64,000 nt of DNA from Dryomyza anilis (GCA_951804985.1 OX638133.1:49506670-49570669), one strand, 5' to 3'. Numbered from the stretch's first letter, positions 45,651 through 56,838 are shown. Notes: generated by a model from the letters alone, not told the origin. Numbers and translations: made by a program.

Positions 45651-46408
45651 GAAGGTATCCCAATATTTCATTGCACTTAATGTTAACTTGCGAATGCTTT
45701 GAAATTAATCATTATTTTCAAATCGTAGAGTTGAAGTTAACGTTTGAAACACCCTTAACCTAAATTTAAAATTCAAAGCTTTTTCAATAAAAACTAGTAG
45801 TTTCACCTTAATTTGAAAATTCCCATATTTTCGAATCAATATTAAACTTATTCTTAAATTGTTTTCAACGTTTACTTCAAATCAAAATTTAGCCTTATTT
45901 TCAACTCGATATCAAATTAACCTACATTTAGTTTTTTTTCTTTTAAATGTTGACTTAATCCTGCAAAATAAGTAAAAAAAGGGGTTCCTCACATAGGACA
46001 ACAAAAAGGGCATTTTTCAATTAATTATCCCGTTATATGTCATCCAACCAATATCGTAGACTTAAAGCCCGAGCGTAGAAGTGTTTTTTAAGCTTGTATG
46101 TTTCAAGCTCTCGAATATAGTTCTGGAGCCTATTCAAGGTTTGCGGGGGCGGTCGGTATATTGTTTTAAATATTCACAGAAGTCCAAACACTAATATATT
46201 TCGGTAAGCTATTAGATTTGGACGCGCGTTGTTATGTTATATTTTTTGTTAGGGTTTCTATTGCTCCTAATTTCCACTGCCCTTTTTGGTAATGTACGCT
46301 AAAAATAGAACTTATTTTATATTTGAAACTGATTTGAAAAACACACTAGACCTTAAAATCAATTATGATTATTTTTTCAAAAGCTTACCCTGTGGCATAT
46401 TGGGATAT
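45651..46408. other. AT-rich spacer between inverted-repeat arms
   Basis: No gene seen. TATCCCAATAT (45652) and ATATTGGGATAT (46397) are inverted to each other, an inner mirror of the larger arms. Confidence 0.5.
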
Positions 46409-46890
46409 TGAACATGGATATCGAAGCTTTCACTGGAGAAAAGCGTTCAACTTTTTCAAATTGTAAGCTTGAAAATCATAGCGTTCTCCACCAAACTGGT
46501 AGCTTTTTATCCAATTGAATCTAGCCTTTACCTAAACTTAAATTCCGACATTCAATATACATTCCACGTTTAACTTAGTTGTAAGCTATAAATAAAATGA
46601 GCTTCTTCACTTGATGTTTAACTTATTTTTGAACTTGAAATCGATCTTCAAATTACACTTGAATTCAAGCGCATATATTTCCTTACTGTGAGATAACAGA
46701 CAGCTTCAACAGCAGCACTGCAACCGGCGCAGGTACAGGAACTTCTTGTAAAATCGTCGACGTGCCGCGAAGATCAAACCAGTGAATCCAGTTGCACCAC
46801 TGCGATGTATAACATTGCCAAGTTCGCGCAAAATATCAATGGTGTCTGCGTATGAATCAAAATATATTAATGAGGTTTTCTAAACCTCCA
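46409..46890 (-). repeat. Right arm of the large inverted repeat
   Basis: Reverse-complement partner of 43430-43961 over about 450 bases, carrying the second Mic26/27-like fragment. The 2.4-kb space between the arms holds other elements. Confidence 0.85.
46690..46846 (-). pseudogene. Second Mic26/27-like fragment, inverted
   Basis: Minus strand, after the same ATACGCAG acceptor: TIDILRELGNVIHRSGATGF, TGLIFAARRRFYKKFLYL, then a frameshift (RRLQCCC-stop). About 80 percent similar to copy 1 by eye and in places closer to the family (GLIFAARR). Exon 1 is not evident here. Confidence 0.5.
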
Positions 46891-47940
46891 ATTGAAATGT
46901 TATTATAACATAGTTATTTATGTATATAAAACTTATGTATTCTCTATGTATTAAATTTGAGTAAAATTGTCGCGCACACAATTGAAGCGTTGGGTGAAAA
47001 TAGGGCGTTAGGCATCATAACGCCCTTTTTGCAACATGCGCACCGAATGATCCCAGCGCACCGAATGATCTCCATACAAAAAAATATTGTTTTTCAAATT
47101 TTTAATTTTTTACAGAGTCAGTTTTTAACAGAGTCAATTTAGTTTTGAGCCATTTTGACCGTAATTTAAATCTATAACCATTTAATCAATAAGTATATCT
47201 AGACTATGCCTAATAATCTTTATTTTTTTCATTTATGTAATGATTATAGGTCTTATACTCAATACGCCCAAATTTTTTACTCGTTTTATAATAAGGTCAT
47301 GTAAATCATTTATTTTAAGTAATCATTTCATATATTAATAGGAACTTTAAAACTAATTTAAAAAGTGCATAATAAAGCTAAAAGTTCCTATTTTAATAGA
47401 AAATTTGAATCAATAATATCGGTGCATTACTTTTTGAGATGCTGACATTTAAAAACATTAAACGCAAATATCTAAAAACGTTTTTTATTTTTTTATTTTT
47501 ATTTTCTCATAACCATTAATTAAAAGAAACACTATTTTCATTCGTCACATATTATTTATATTATATTTCACTAGTTAATGAGCAATTTGTATTGAATAAA
47601 TATACTATTTTATTAATATTTGTATATTTATTTCGCATTTTAACTTAATTAATGAATTTTCTATTGGTTGCCAGTTGTGAAAATTTTTGACGTTTATTTA
47701 TTTCTGCATGCATCCATAATTGTTGGCAAGAAACTGGCAAACGAACTGCTGATAAACATGAGGTTGCCATTTGTCATTTATTTTGTTGATACAACAACTT
47801 ACTCAATCGCAGTAACAAATGCACGAATGTCAATTTTGGCAGACTGAAAAATGCTATCATGAGGTTACCGCAACCGAACGTGCAGTTGCGCGGACTAACA
47901 TTTCGGTTGTAGAAAATTAACCTCATGCCAAAAGAGGATT
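46891..47940. other. Non-coding stretch, nothing recognised
   Basis: AT-rich. It contains a doubled GCGCACCGAATGATC motif (47039-47071) and a duplicated GAGGTT(G/A)CC word (47761, 47861). No ORF of note. Confidence 0.4.
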
Positions 47941-47943
47941 TTT

Positions 47944-48110
47944 CTATGTGTTTAACTCCTTCGAAGGGAAAATTGTACAACGACTTGCGACTTCTTCGCA
48001 GAAGAATCAAGTCCGACCGGTGGATGCTGTTATCAAAGTAAACTCTGAAAAGAAATATTTTCCATCACGTGTTGAAATGGCTGCTACATGCACACTTAGA
48101 TCAAAAGAGG
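47944..48110 (+). repeat. Fragment shared with the CACTAAG TIR family
   Basis: TTGTACAACGACTTG(C/A), CTTCTTCGCAGAAGAA(T/C)C, AAGTCCGACCGG and GATGCTGT(T/C)ATC recur at 53490-53547 with 54339-54362, and reversed at 61420-61495. In one frame all copies read KLYNDL(R/K)(L/F)LRRR or close. It abuts the LOA-like LINE. Confidence 0.65.
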
Positions 48111-48877
48111 TCCATCCGTTGATAAGGAAATACCCAGATTACTCATCTTAGGCTGAATGTTCAGTGTGGTCCCCTTCCTAGCTAGTTCGTCGGCCTTCTC
48201 ATTTCCTTCGATGTCCCTGTGCTCTAGCACCCAATAGAGGTGTATATTGAACTGGTTTGCCATTTCCATCAGAGATGAGCGGCAGTCGTGGGCAAATTTC
48301 GACGTGAGGGACTCGTATATAACGGATTTGATGGCGGCTTGACTATCGATGAAAATACTAATATCATTTACGGATACTATATTCCATCTTAGCCAGTAGC
48401 GCGATTCCCTAACTCCGTATCGACAAAAATCGATATCGTTAACTACAATTAACGACAAATATTGTTAAGAGGTATTCCGTGCACAGTTCGCTATTATATT
48501 TATCGACAGCTGTCATCGTTAAGAATTTACCGAAAATTGTCGATACGATAGCGTTGAAAAATTTTTGGTTGTTATCCAGCTTACTTTTCAACGGTTTAAA
48601 CGATTTTTATTGTTAAAAAATCGTCCGAATTTATTTGTCTACATACAATGCATTGTAAGTTAGGGAATCACTTTTTTCATAACGATCGCTATCGCAAGCG
48701 ACAATTATCGGTAGTTAGCGATATCGAATATTATCGTTATGGAGTTACGGAATTGCGTAAACAGGTAAGAACCTCTTTAATAGCCATGACTTTCGCATGA
48801 ATACACTACAGTAGTCCGGCAGACGGAAGGCTATACCTATGTTTAGTTGTTCACAGAAAACACCACATCCTAACCAC
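48105..48877 (-). pseudogene. RNase H domain of the LOA-like LINE, interrupted
   Basis: GCGVFCEQLNIGIAFRLPDY, a frameshift, HAKVMAIKEVLTCLRNS, then a TIR insert (48402-48755), then SVNDISIFIDSQAAIKS, ANQFNIHLYWVLEHRDIEGN and EKADELARKGT. The frame resumes on the far side of the insert. Catalytic D (IDSQ) and the NEKAD motif are present. Confidence 0.75.
48402..48755. mobile_element. TIR miniature element rich in CGATATCG words
   Basis: Left GCGATTCCCTAACTCC and right (reverse complement) CGCAATTCCGTAACTCC, then CGATATCG(T/C)TAACTAC in both arms. An extra internal TTAGGGAATC near 48660 hints at nested ends. It splits the LINE RNase H. About 354 bp; superfamily unknown. Confidence 0.65.
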
Positions 48878-48887
48878 TTTGTGGCAA

Positions 48888-49812
48888 CTTAAGTGGTAGC
48901 CACACAGTAGCCATTAAAGTGTTTGTTCTAAATCATGCGAAATATACTTATTTGCCACCCAATTGCCAGTCAAAAAGCCCCGGGACGAAACTTAGTTGTC
49001 ACAAATTTTGATCGATTTAAGTTTCGGTTCACCTATTTGGATCTTGAACTGTCATTTTAACTTGAACTGTAATTTATGTGTAGATTAAAAATAAAAATAA
49101 TAAAGATCCTACGCAGTGACATTAACGTGAATGTTTGTCCTGTAAAAAAAAATATACATGACATAATAATAGAAGTCTTTACGAACAGAGTTTTCGACAA
49201 ACTACAACTCTAATTTAACAAACGGTTCAAGTTTTCGGTTCTAATTTTTACACGCACACAAAAAAATGCAATTTGTGAAAATTTATTAAAATTGTGATTT
49301 TCTTTATTTTTTAAATTATGCTTTTGCGGATGTATATTTTTGCGACACAACTTTTTATAAACATATGTAGTGGATGTTATGAATATGTCGTGTATAATAA
49401 TATACATTTATTAAATTTTAAAATTAATTAGTTACATTATATATATGTTCCTATTAGGTTCTTCATTCTATACTTGCTACATATATGGAACATAATACAT
49501 TTTTTAATTTGCCACTATTTTACCACTTCATAACAACAAAGTTAGCTCCGCCCATTATCGTATATGTTCCATTATCGGAATGTATGACTTGTATATCACA
49601 GCATTGTGACATATTATTGCATTGCCCCACACATGTTCTTAGCCACCCTTTTTGAACTAAATTTATGTTCCATTATCAGAATATATGACTTATATATCAC
49701 AGCATTGCGACATATTATTGTTATGTTATTAGTCACCTTTTTAGGACTACATATTACTAGTTTCAACGCTGGTGTCAGAGGTAACTTAAAAGGTACACAT
49801 ATGCCACAATAG
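48888..49812. mobile_element. 925-bp insertion with 10-bp duplication
   Basis: TTTGTGGCAA at 48878-48887 and 49813-49822 flanks a block that separates RNase H codons FYTDGK from GCGVFCE. Ends CTTAAGTGGTA and, reverse-complemented, CTATTGTGGCA form a weak TIR. A ~104-bp tandem repeat (GACATATTATTG, TATATCACAGCATTG) lies at 49562-49770. No transposase. A 9-10 bp duplication would suit a Mutator-like element. Confidence 0.55.
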
Positions 49813-49855
49813 TTTGTGGCAATTGTCGAGCCGTGGTTGCTTGGGTACCTTACCG

Positions 49856-51765
49856 TCAGTATAAAATTCAAGAGTGTCTCCAGTTGTCAAAGTGCCTCCT
49901 TCCCAGTCTTCTCTAGAGGGTATAGTTGCCTTAAAGCCCCTATCGAAGGCGAGGGTTGGAAGCATATAGTCGGTATTTTTGGGTAATCTTGTTAGTAGAT
50001 TTGTAATTGTGGTGTGTCCCCTATGTGTCTTCTGCCACTGCTAACAAAACGTTTGACAGTGGAGTGTACCAGTTTAGAGTTTATAACCCTGTTTGTCAGC
50101 ATTTGGTGTATAAACGTACTTAAAGACTTCTCCACTCCCAGTTTTATTAGTGCGCTCGATATAGCATTTGGTGTGACGTTGTTAAATGCTCCCTCTATGT
50201 CTAAAAACGTAACCAATGTGTACTCTTTATAGTCTAAAGAATTCTCAATTTCTGAAACTAATTGGTGCAGAGCTGTTTCCACAGATTTATCCTTGCAGTA
50301 TGCATGCTGTGCCTGTGACATTTTCGAAGGTTCAATACTACTACGAAGGTATGTGTCTATCAACCTCTCGAGAGTTTTTAGAAGAAAGGAAGATAGACTG
50401 ATTGGTCTTAGATCTTTAGGAGAGCTATGGGAACCTTTCCCCGTCAGGTCCTGGAGATTTGTAAGGTTTAAAACTACTGATAGCCCAGTTGAGTTTGTCG
50501 CTATTAATTATCTTCTTCGGGTCTAGTAACTCTGACCTGGAAGAACTTTCACAGGTAGGGAGTGGTAGACCAGAGAGATGTTTTGTACTTCCAGGGAAGT
50601 GAGTGTCCATAAGAAGTTCAATGGATTCGGTAAAGGATGTTGTCCAGGTACCATCAGGATATGTAAGATAACTCGTAGATAGTATTTTCCTTAGTCTCGA
50701 TGCTTGGGATGTTTCATTTATTTTCCCATACAATAGTCTCCATGAGTCGCGCTTGGCTTTCCTGATTGCCGATTTATATGTCCGAAGACTGACCTTGTAG
50801 CACTCCCAGTCATGTAATAACTACTATTACTACGCAGGGTTCTGATGCTAGGTGACCACCAGTGTGGTCTAATTTTCCCAATATGTCTGTTAGTTGGGCA
50901 TGTTTTGGATTGTGCTGAATTGAGTGTATCTGTGAGTTTGTCCACAAGTAGGTCAAGGTCCGCTACACCATCAGGAGGTTTCGGATTTATGATCGACAGA
51001 TTTGCTGTCACGATTTCATTGTATCGTGCCCAGTGCGTTTTCCTGTAATTCAGAGAAAGGGGTGGAGCTGGTGACTGATCGCATAAACTGAATATAACGA
51101 TGGTCAGAAAAAGAGTGCTCATTTGACACTCTCCAGTCTATGACTTTTTGCGATGTTAAGTCGGAGATAAGTGTATTGTCTAAGACTTCTCTCCTATTTT
51201 TTGTAATAAAGGTTGGTTCCGACCCAGTGTTGCATATTGTTAGGTTTGTGGCCATTATGTAATCAAAAAGTAACTCACCTCTAATATTGATATCTGTACT
51301 ACTCCAACTACTATGGTGGGATTTGGCGTCGCTGCCTAAAATAATCTCCGTATGTTTTAATTCTGCATCTCCAATGGCCTTTCGCAGGTTCTCCGGCGGA
51401 AAGGTTCCTTGCAGATCATGTGCAAGATACGCCGACATTAAACAATATGAAGTGGTGCCGGACTCCATATTGGTTGCGACTATATCTGCGTCACTGTAAT
51501 TTGATAGAAGGAAAATATTATGTGTTTTCTTTGCAAGAATACAAGTCCTGGGTTTAACTTTGTCTCTTACATAGATGATATTGTAATTTTGTGTCCTGAG
51601 TCCATGGAGTTGGTTACCAATAACCCATGGCTCTTGAATTAGGACTAGGTCCTCACACCTTTCACTAAGGCGGAGGATAAGGCCGACTAATGCCGTTTTT
51701 GAGTGATGAAGGTTAATCTGTACGATACGGAGCATTAGTGCTACCGGCCCCCACAGACCTATCAA
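49856..51765 (-). pseudogene. LOA-like ORF2: endonuclease and partial RT
   Basis: Endonuclease starts at MLRIVQINLHHSKTALVG and keeps IQEPW, GSDAKSHHSSWSS, EVLDNTLIS and SFSDHRYI. A frameshift near 51050-51120 leads to linker RHIGKIRPHWWSPS. RT fragments: SSFKPYKSPGPDG (about 50445), then SSPKDLRPISLSSFLLKTLE after a deletion, QAQHAYCKDKS and the motif A FLDIEGAFNNV (about 50190). At about 50037 the frame jumps to KTHRGHTTITNLLTRLPK, so RT motifs B-E including YADD are lost. The chain then reads TGDTLEFYTDGK into RNase H. Confidence 0.75.
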
Positions 51766-51887
51766 TCATTGTGACGTCGATCTCATCGTCCGTATCCGAC
51801 AACAATGAGTCCTCGTCGAGAAATAGATGGCTCACATTTAGCCCTTCCGTATCCGATGAAAATAAATCTTCATCTATTTTTTTTTTA
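51713..51887 (-). pseudogene. LOA-like ORF1 C-terminal tail
   Basis: IDEDLFSSDTEGLNVSHLFL, DEDSLLSDTDDEIDVTMIDR and AGSTNAPYRTD-stop: acidic, overlapping the endonuclease start, as in two-ORF LINEs. It begins directly after the poly(A) tail of the neighbouring Jockey-like LINE, so the rest of ORF1 was cut away. Confidence 0.5.
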
Positions 51888-53150
51888 CAAATTAACCAAC
51901 GCCCCTTATACATGCAAAGCATAGTGTTGATCGTAAGAAGGGATGATGGGTTAAAGGGAGAAGGGAAAGATAGAGTAGTGTCGGTGAATGTTTGTTTTGA
52001 ACTTTCCAATATCAAAAATGTCGGAAAAAACGGACGCAGGGAGATTGTTCCACAAACGAATCGTGCGACTGAAGAACGAATTATCTCTATAATGCGTGGT
52101 TCTGTTGAGAGCCGAGTGGACTACGAAGGAGTGGGCTTGGTTTGACGCCTGAGTAGAACGAGAGAACACACGACCTGGTGGAATCAGGCCATGTATTTCC
52201 CTCGAACACTTGCCGTTGTAATACCTATAAAACAGGCTTACACACCCGACGGTCCTTCGGTGCTCAAGAGAACCAATAGACGATGAAATATTTTCATCCC
52301 CTATTTAATATATCGCACGTTGTTGGATTCGGTCCAGGAACTCCAAGGAGGATTTTGAGGCCCCTGCCCAAATGTATGAATTGAATTCCATTTTAGGCCG
52401 TATATTGGTAGTGTAGACAGTGCGTAAGTCAGCAGGAGTGAAGTATGTTTTACACCGTTTTCAAAAACCGAGGCACTTGGCCGCTTCTTTCGACACATTA
52501 AATATGTGGTCGTTCCAACCGAGATCACATTGAATTGATATGCCCAGAACGTCAAGAGCAGCTGACTGCGCAATATCCACCCATATTGAGGGGAGGGAGG
52601 GGTGAATGCATTCTTTTATGAGATAACTGACAACATTTGGTCTTGCTTGCATTAAAATCTACTCTATTTGCAACACCCCACTCTTAGATTGACTTAAGGT
52701 CATTATTGAGTGTGTCTTTCATAGTGCCTCGTTTACTCTCAATCTCCATAGAGTTTGGGCGCTTGTTGAACAAGTATGAATAACAAATGTTACTGTCATC
52801 TGCAAAGGAATGAATTGGGTTCTGGGTCAATGACAAAAGGTCATTGATAAATACCAGAAATAGGGACGGGGATAGGACGGAATCCTGCGGAACTCCAAAA
52901 TTGATGAAATTTTGTTCCGAAACAACACCATCCATCGCAACTCGTATTGAACGACCCTGGAGAAAACTCGATATCCATCGAGTAAAAGATTCACCGACAC
53001 CATATGCAATTAGTTTTGAAACGAGGGCATTATGCCACACTCGAAAAAAATCCTTGGAAATATTGAGAGCAACAGCTTGCTCTCCCCGAAAAGGTGAACA
53101 CTTGGGGATCAGAGCTTTGTGGATTGGTGCAACTCCTATCTTGGTGATAT
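51888..53150 (-). mobile_element. Jockey-like LINE, 5'-truncated, poly(A)10 tail
   Basis: The minus-strand 3' end has a run of ten A (51888-51897) abutting LOA ORF1 sequence. RT content from the 5' side: IHKALIPKC and QAVALNISKDFFRVWHNALV (motif A), FINFGVPQDSVLSPSLFLVF, IHSFADDSNICYSY (motif C, about 52790), then the thumb SLEHRRTVGCVSLFYRYY and YRDNSFFSRTIRLWNNLPAS. The catalytic motif A Asp reads Asn (LNI instead of LDI), and frames shift several times. Relic; it ends against the TIR element at 53161. Confidence 0.8.
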
Positions 53151-53547
53151 ACCTTTCTTTTACACTAAGAAAACAAAGATGATTACCAGAAATTCATAGC
53201 CCTAAATATCAAATTATTTACAAATTATTTAGATCGTATTTGAGACACCCATCTCTCAAACATCCGTCAAATACGATAAATATTGCTTGCAACCATTTTT
53301 CAAATTTACGATTATGTATAGCAACCATCAATTACAAATAGGAAGATAGTTGAAGAATATTTGAAAAAGAATTCGCGGAGTAATTTTTATTGAATTGAAA
53401 CAAAAAATTAATCAAATGTATTTTTAATTATTATAGAATTAAAACAGTATACTGTTTATACATCGACATCGTCATTATAAATCCTACGAAGGTAAAATTG
53501 TACAACGACTTGAAATTTCTTCGCAGAAGAACCAAGTACGACCGGCG

Positions 53548-54338
53548 CACACTGGTCCAAAAGTGAAAAAAGATGGCCAAAATTCAATACTTTTTTTAAA
53601 TTAGAATGCACACAATAGTATTATAATTCACTTACAAACATTCCAGGCCATAAATGCGCCCAAGAATTTTGTTCGAAAAAAATACTCTTTTTCAGATATT
53701 AACTCTCAAAGTAAGTACTTTTTTCATTAAAAAAAATGTATGTTTTAGTATTCATATTATATTATGATAATTATATAAATAGATGTTTTAAGAACTTATA
53801 ATACAACAAAAAACGGAACTAGTCTAAAGAACCAATAAGATATCATACAGTATATGTTAGCCTCTAAAACAAAAAGTAAATTGTTAAAAGTTAAAAAAGT
53901 TAAAGTGTTCCGCATTGTTCCCCTAATCTTTTAATGCAGTTTTGTTGCTAAATGAAGGAGCATTTCAAATCAGTTTTTAAATTTTGCAAATAATTGCTTT
54001 TGCGAAAGAAAACTAACTATATTTAAAAAATGGGATTTTTAATGGGACGATAAAAAAAATTGAAACTCTTGGTATTCTTCATCAATGTCATCTTTATCAT
54101 CTTCTTCTTCGTCTGCGTTATCTTCATTCTCTTAATATTACCCATATTAAACGAATTTCTTATAAATTGTATGTTCATATTTGAAAAATATTTTGAACTT
54201 TTTCTAAACAAAAAAATTTGTCAGATCATTGCAATTTTTATACCGAATCACGCAAATTTACACATTGAACGTTTACTTGTCTTTAATCAAAATATTTTTA
54301 GAATTTTGGCCAGATTTTTTCCATTTTGGGCCACTGTG
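53548..54338. mobile_element. Transib-like non-autonomous element, 791 bp
   Basis: Ends CACACTGGTCCAAAA and, reverse-complemented, CACAGTGGCCCAAAA, matching at about 32 of 38 positions through TGGCCAAAATTC. It is flanked by a 5-bp GC-rich duplication CGGCG (53543-53547, 54339-54343). A CACNRTG start and 5-bp CG-rich duplication are Transib hallmarks; CACAGTG is the RAG recombination heptamer. Outside, the host element reads on (CCGGCG|ATGCTGTCATC), proving a clean insertion. No transposase frame. Confidence 0.7.
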
Positions 54339-54464
54339 CGGCGATGCTGTCATCAAAGTAAACATCACGTGTTCGTAATTTAAATCACAGGATATTTTTT
54401 TTTTCACTTTTACCATTAAAATGTTATATTTGAGTTGGCACTTATTTACACCATTTGATTTACT

Positions 54465-55045
54465 TCATTGTTGTGGATAAATCGAGCGTAAAGAAAAAGT
54501 ACGCCAATTTCCTTTTTTATGTTATTCAAATGTAAAATACCTTCAAAGTTTTGCGGCAAATGTCCAAGAACTCTGGATGTTTGCTATCAGTCAACTGTAA
54601 ATATCTAAATTTTCATTTCTGTTGTGGCAAACATCTCGTAACTATCTGCACATACTTCATTTTTAAAAATTTTAATAGTTTTGCTGCAACTTTATTGAAA
54701 CTTATGGGATGTTTGAATATTTGCTACAAGGTGTAAATTTAAAAGGATAGATTTACTTAATTGTTGTGGATAAATCGAGCGAAAGGAAAAAGTAGAATGT
54801 CAATGTAAAGTCAAATGTCAAAATTCCTCAAAATCTTTGCTGCAAATATCCAAGATCTCAGTAATTTTGCTATCAGTCAACTCTAAATATCTCAATTCTC
54901 ATTGCTGTTGTGGCAAACATCTCGTAACTATCTGCATAAATGTAATATTTAAAAAATATTAATAGTTTTACTGCAACTTTATTGAAACTTATAAGATGTT
55001 TGAATATTTGCTACAAGGCGTAAATTTATACAGATAGTTGTAGCA
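54465..55045. repeat. Two tandem ~288-bp units
   Basis: TTGTTGTGGATAAATCGAGC begins each unit (54469 and 54757). CAACT(G/C)TAAATATCT, TGTGGCAAACATCTCGTAAC, CAACTTTATTGAAACTTAT and TTTGAATATTTGCTACAAGG recur in order. The last part also occurs in the copy at 55985-56060. Confidence 0.85.
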
Positions 55046-55078
55046 AGACTTTCATAAACATATTGTTTCCTTAGTGTG

Positions 55079-55616
55079 CTATTAAAAAACAAATTCTGAT
55101 GGATGAAATGTTTCCAAGTCTTGTTGCATGGCCTGTGGGGAGTAATCTTCATCTGACCACTCGCAACTACTTGAATGCAGAAGGGGGTTGCAAGGCGTCA
55201 GCACACAATTCATAACTCCACAATTATGGCATAGGCGTTCACATAACATTGACATAATGTTTTTAGACGTTTTCTCATTGAAGCTTTATATTTGCATGTC
55301 AACAGCTCTATTCCAGCTAACCGCATTATGTTGTATTTGTGCTTGCTGGATAAGGGTTTGTAGACAGTTGGTTAATTATGATATAACAGATTTCTGTATA
55401 TCGGTTTAGAAAATGCTTTATTATGAGCTATTGAAGCTAACTGTATAATAGATGTTAATAAGCTTTATTATAGCAGGATAAGGTATTTAAAAACTTTTTA
55501 TATAGCTAGCTTTATAATAGTTGTAAATTTTACTAAAACTGCTATACTATAGCTAGCTGTATCAAATGCCGTTGCAAGAGCTTTATCAAGTCTTTTTATC
55601 CAGCTAATGGTTACTT
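55079..55616. other. Non-coding stretch with TATAGCTAGCT words
   Basis: No supported gene. TATAGCTAGC(T) occurs at 55502 and 55551, with TTTATTATAGC variants between, suggesting a decayed tandem or hairpin-rich element. Confidence 0.4.
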
Positions 55617-56076
55617 GCACTAAGAAAACAAAGATAATTGGAAAGATGATAGAAATATCATAGCCCTAAATATCAAGTTATTTACAAATTATTTAAATCG
55701 TCTTTGAGACAACCATCTCTCAAACATCCGACAAATACAATAAATATAGCTAGCAACCATTTTTAAAATTTACGATTACGTATAGCAACCATCAATTATA
55801 TATCTTACACATAGGAAGATAGTTGTGGAATATTTGGAAAAAGTACTCTATTAGAATTCGCGGAGTAATTTTTATTGCATTAAAATAAAATGAATCAAAT
55901 GTATTTTAATTTATTCTAGGATTAAAACAGTATCCTGGTTATACATCGCCATCGTCCATTTATAGTTTTGCTGCAATTTTATTGAAACTTTTGGGATGTT
56001 TGAATATTTGCTACAATGCGTATATTTAAACAGATAGTTGCAGCAAGACTTTTATAAACATCTTGTTTTCTTAGTA
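55617..56076. mobile_element. CACTAAG TIR element, second copy
   Basis: CACTAAGAAAACAAAGATAA to TTGTTTTCTTAGTATG, about 460 bp. Internal blocks match 53161-55078 without the Transib-like insert. Confidence 0.75.
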
Positions 56077-56080
56077 TGGG

Positions 56081-56268
56081 TAGTGGCGAAAAAAATTAAA
56101 AATTTCTTGTTGACATTTAATTTATCACGTCACTGGGTTGCCACTGAGTAATTTTGTGTAGTGAATTTCGTCTCAAGTTTTTATAACTTCGAAAACCAAC
56201 GTTGGAATAACATTCATTTATTCGGCTTGATCATGACATTACAACCACACTGGTTAAACTCATTGATT
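56081..56268 (-). repeat. Dispersed ~190-bp repeat, copy 2
   Basis: Reverse-complement match to 43074-43266. Confidence 0.75.
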
Positions 56269-56327
56269 ATTGGGTAGTAATATTACTGCTCACATGACCG
56301 ATAGTGTTCTTGATGGGTTGGTTTAAT

Positions 56328-56355
56328 ATGATATAACAGCTATCTGTTATATCAT
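56328..56355. repeat. Hairpin: 12-bp stem ATGATATAACAG, 4-base loop
   Basis: ATGATATAACAG, CTAT, CTGTTATATCAT: a perfect stem. ATGATATAACAGA also occurs alone at 55378. Confidence 0.8.
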
Positions 56356-56651
56356 AATTCATTTTGAAATAAACAAAAAAAAAATTGTTTGACGTTAAAA
56401 ATTAATTTTTATATTTTGGAATTTACTTATATTTTTTAAATATTAAAAATCGTCGCCCAAAGACTTAATCGTGTAATTATCTTATGTAATTATCTTATCC
56501 AAAAATACGTCGGTGGTTCCATATCGCTCATTCCGATGATCGAAGGTGGGCTAATGAATTATTGTTTGCAGAAAGGTCGTGCAGTACATGAAATAAATCA
56601 AGACCTCCGCGGTGCCTGTCTGCAATGAGACCCTCCAAGGCTCATTGCCGC
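56356..56651. other. Left flank of the CsRn1-like element
   Basis: AT-rich to 56510, then less AT-rich. A plus-strand frame KYVGGSISLIPMIEGG followed by NYCLQKGRAVHEINQDLRGA (56503-56623) looks coding-like but matches no family I know and meets a stop before the element. Possibly an exon fragment. Confidence 0.25.
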
Positions 56652-56822
56652 TATAGTTACTTTTAGGAACAACTATCTTTTTTGTTTTTATCAATCAAGT
56701 TTATAAAAATCTAATGAAAAATTACAAAAGTTTTTTGAAATTAAAATGAAAGTAAAAAATTAAATTATAAATTTTAAATACAAAGTAAAAAGTTTAAAGT
56801 TAAAAAATTAACATACTCCACA
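56652..56822 (-). repeat. 3' LTR of the CsRn1-like element
   Basis: 171 bp, preceded by the purine-rich AGGATGGGTGTAG. Several small indels and substitutions against the 5' LTR. Confidence 0.85.
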
Positions 56823-56838
56823 CTACACCCATCCTAGT

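Larger units (their letters stand above)
48096..51897 (-). mobile_element. LOA/R1-like LINE, decayed, with insertions
   Basis: Leftward element: ORF1 tail (51713-51887), endonuclease (51765-51016), linker, RT part, RNase H (from FYTDGK at about 49856, continued at 48877-48105). RNase H joined to an R1-style FLDIEGAFNNV RT suggests the LOA clade. Two large inserts (48402-48755 and 48888-49812) and two internal deletions (about 50037 and 50440) break it. Frameshifted; inactive. Confidence 0.75.
53161..55078. mobile_element. TIR element, ends TACACTAAGAAAACAA, with nested insert
   Basis: Left TACACTAAGAAAACAAAGAT; right TTGTTTCCTTAGTGTG. It shares TATTTACAAATTATTTA, CATCTCTCAAACATCCG and GCAACCATCAATTA with copies at 55617-56076 and 61385-61840. 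A Transib-like element interrupts it at 53548. The right third is a two-copy tandem repeat. No transposase; TA flanks in copies suggest Tc1/mariner-like mobility. Confidence 0.7.

Noticed and set aside
51738..52145. 135-codon plus-strand ORF
   Set aside because: It spans the junction of two LINEs and is antisense to both.
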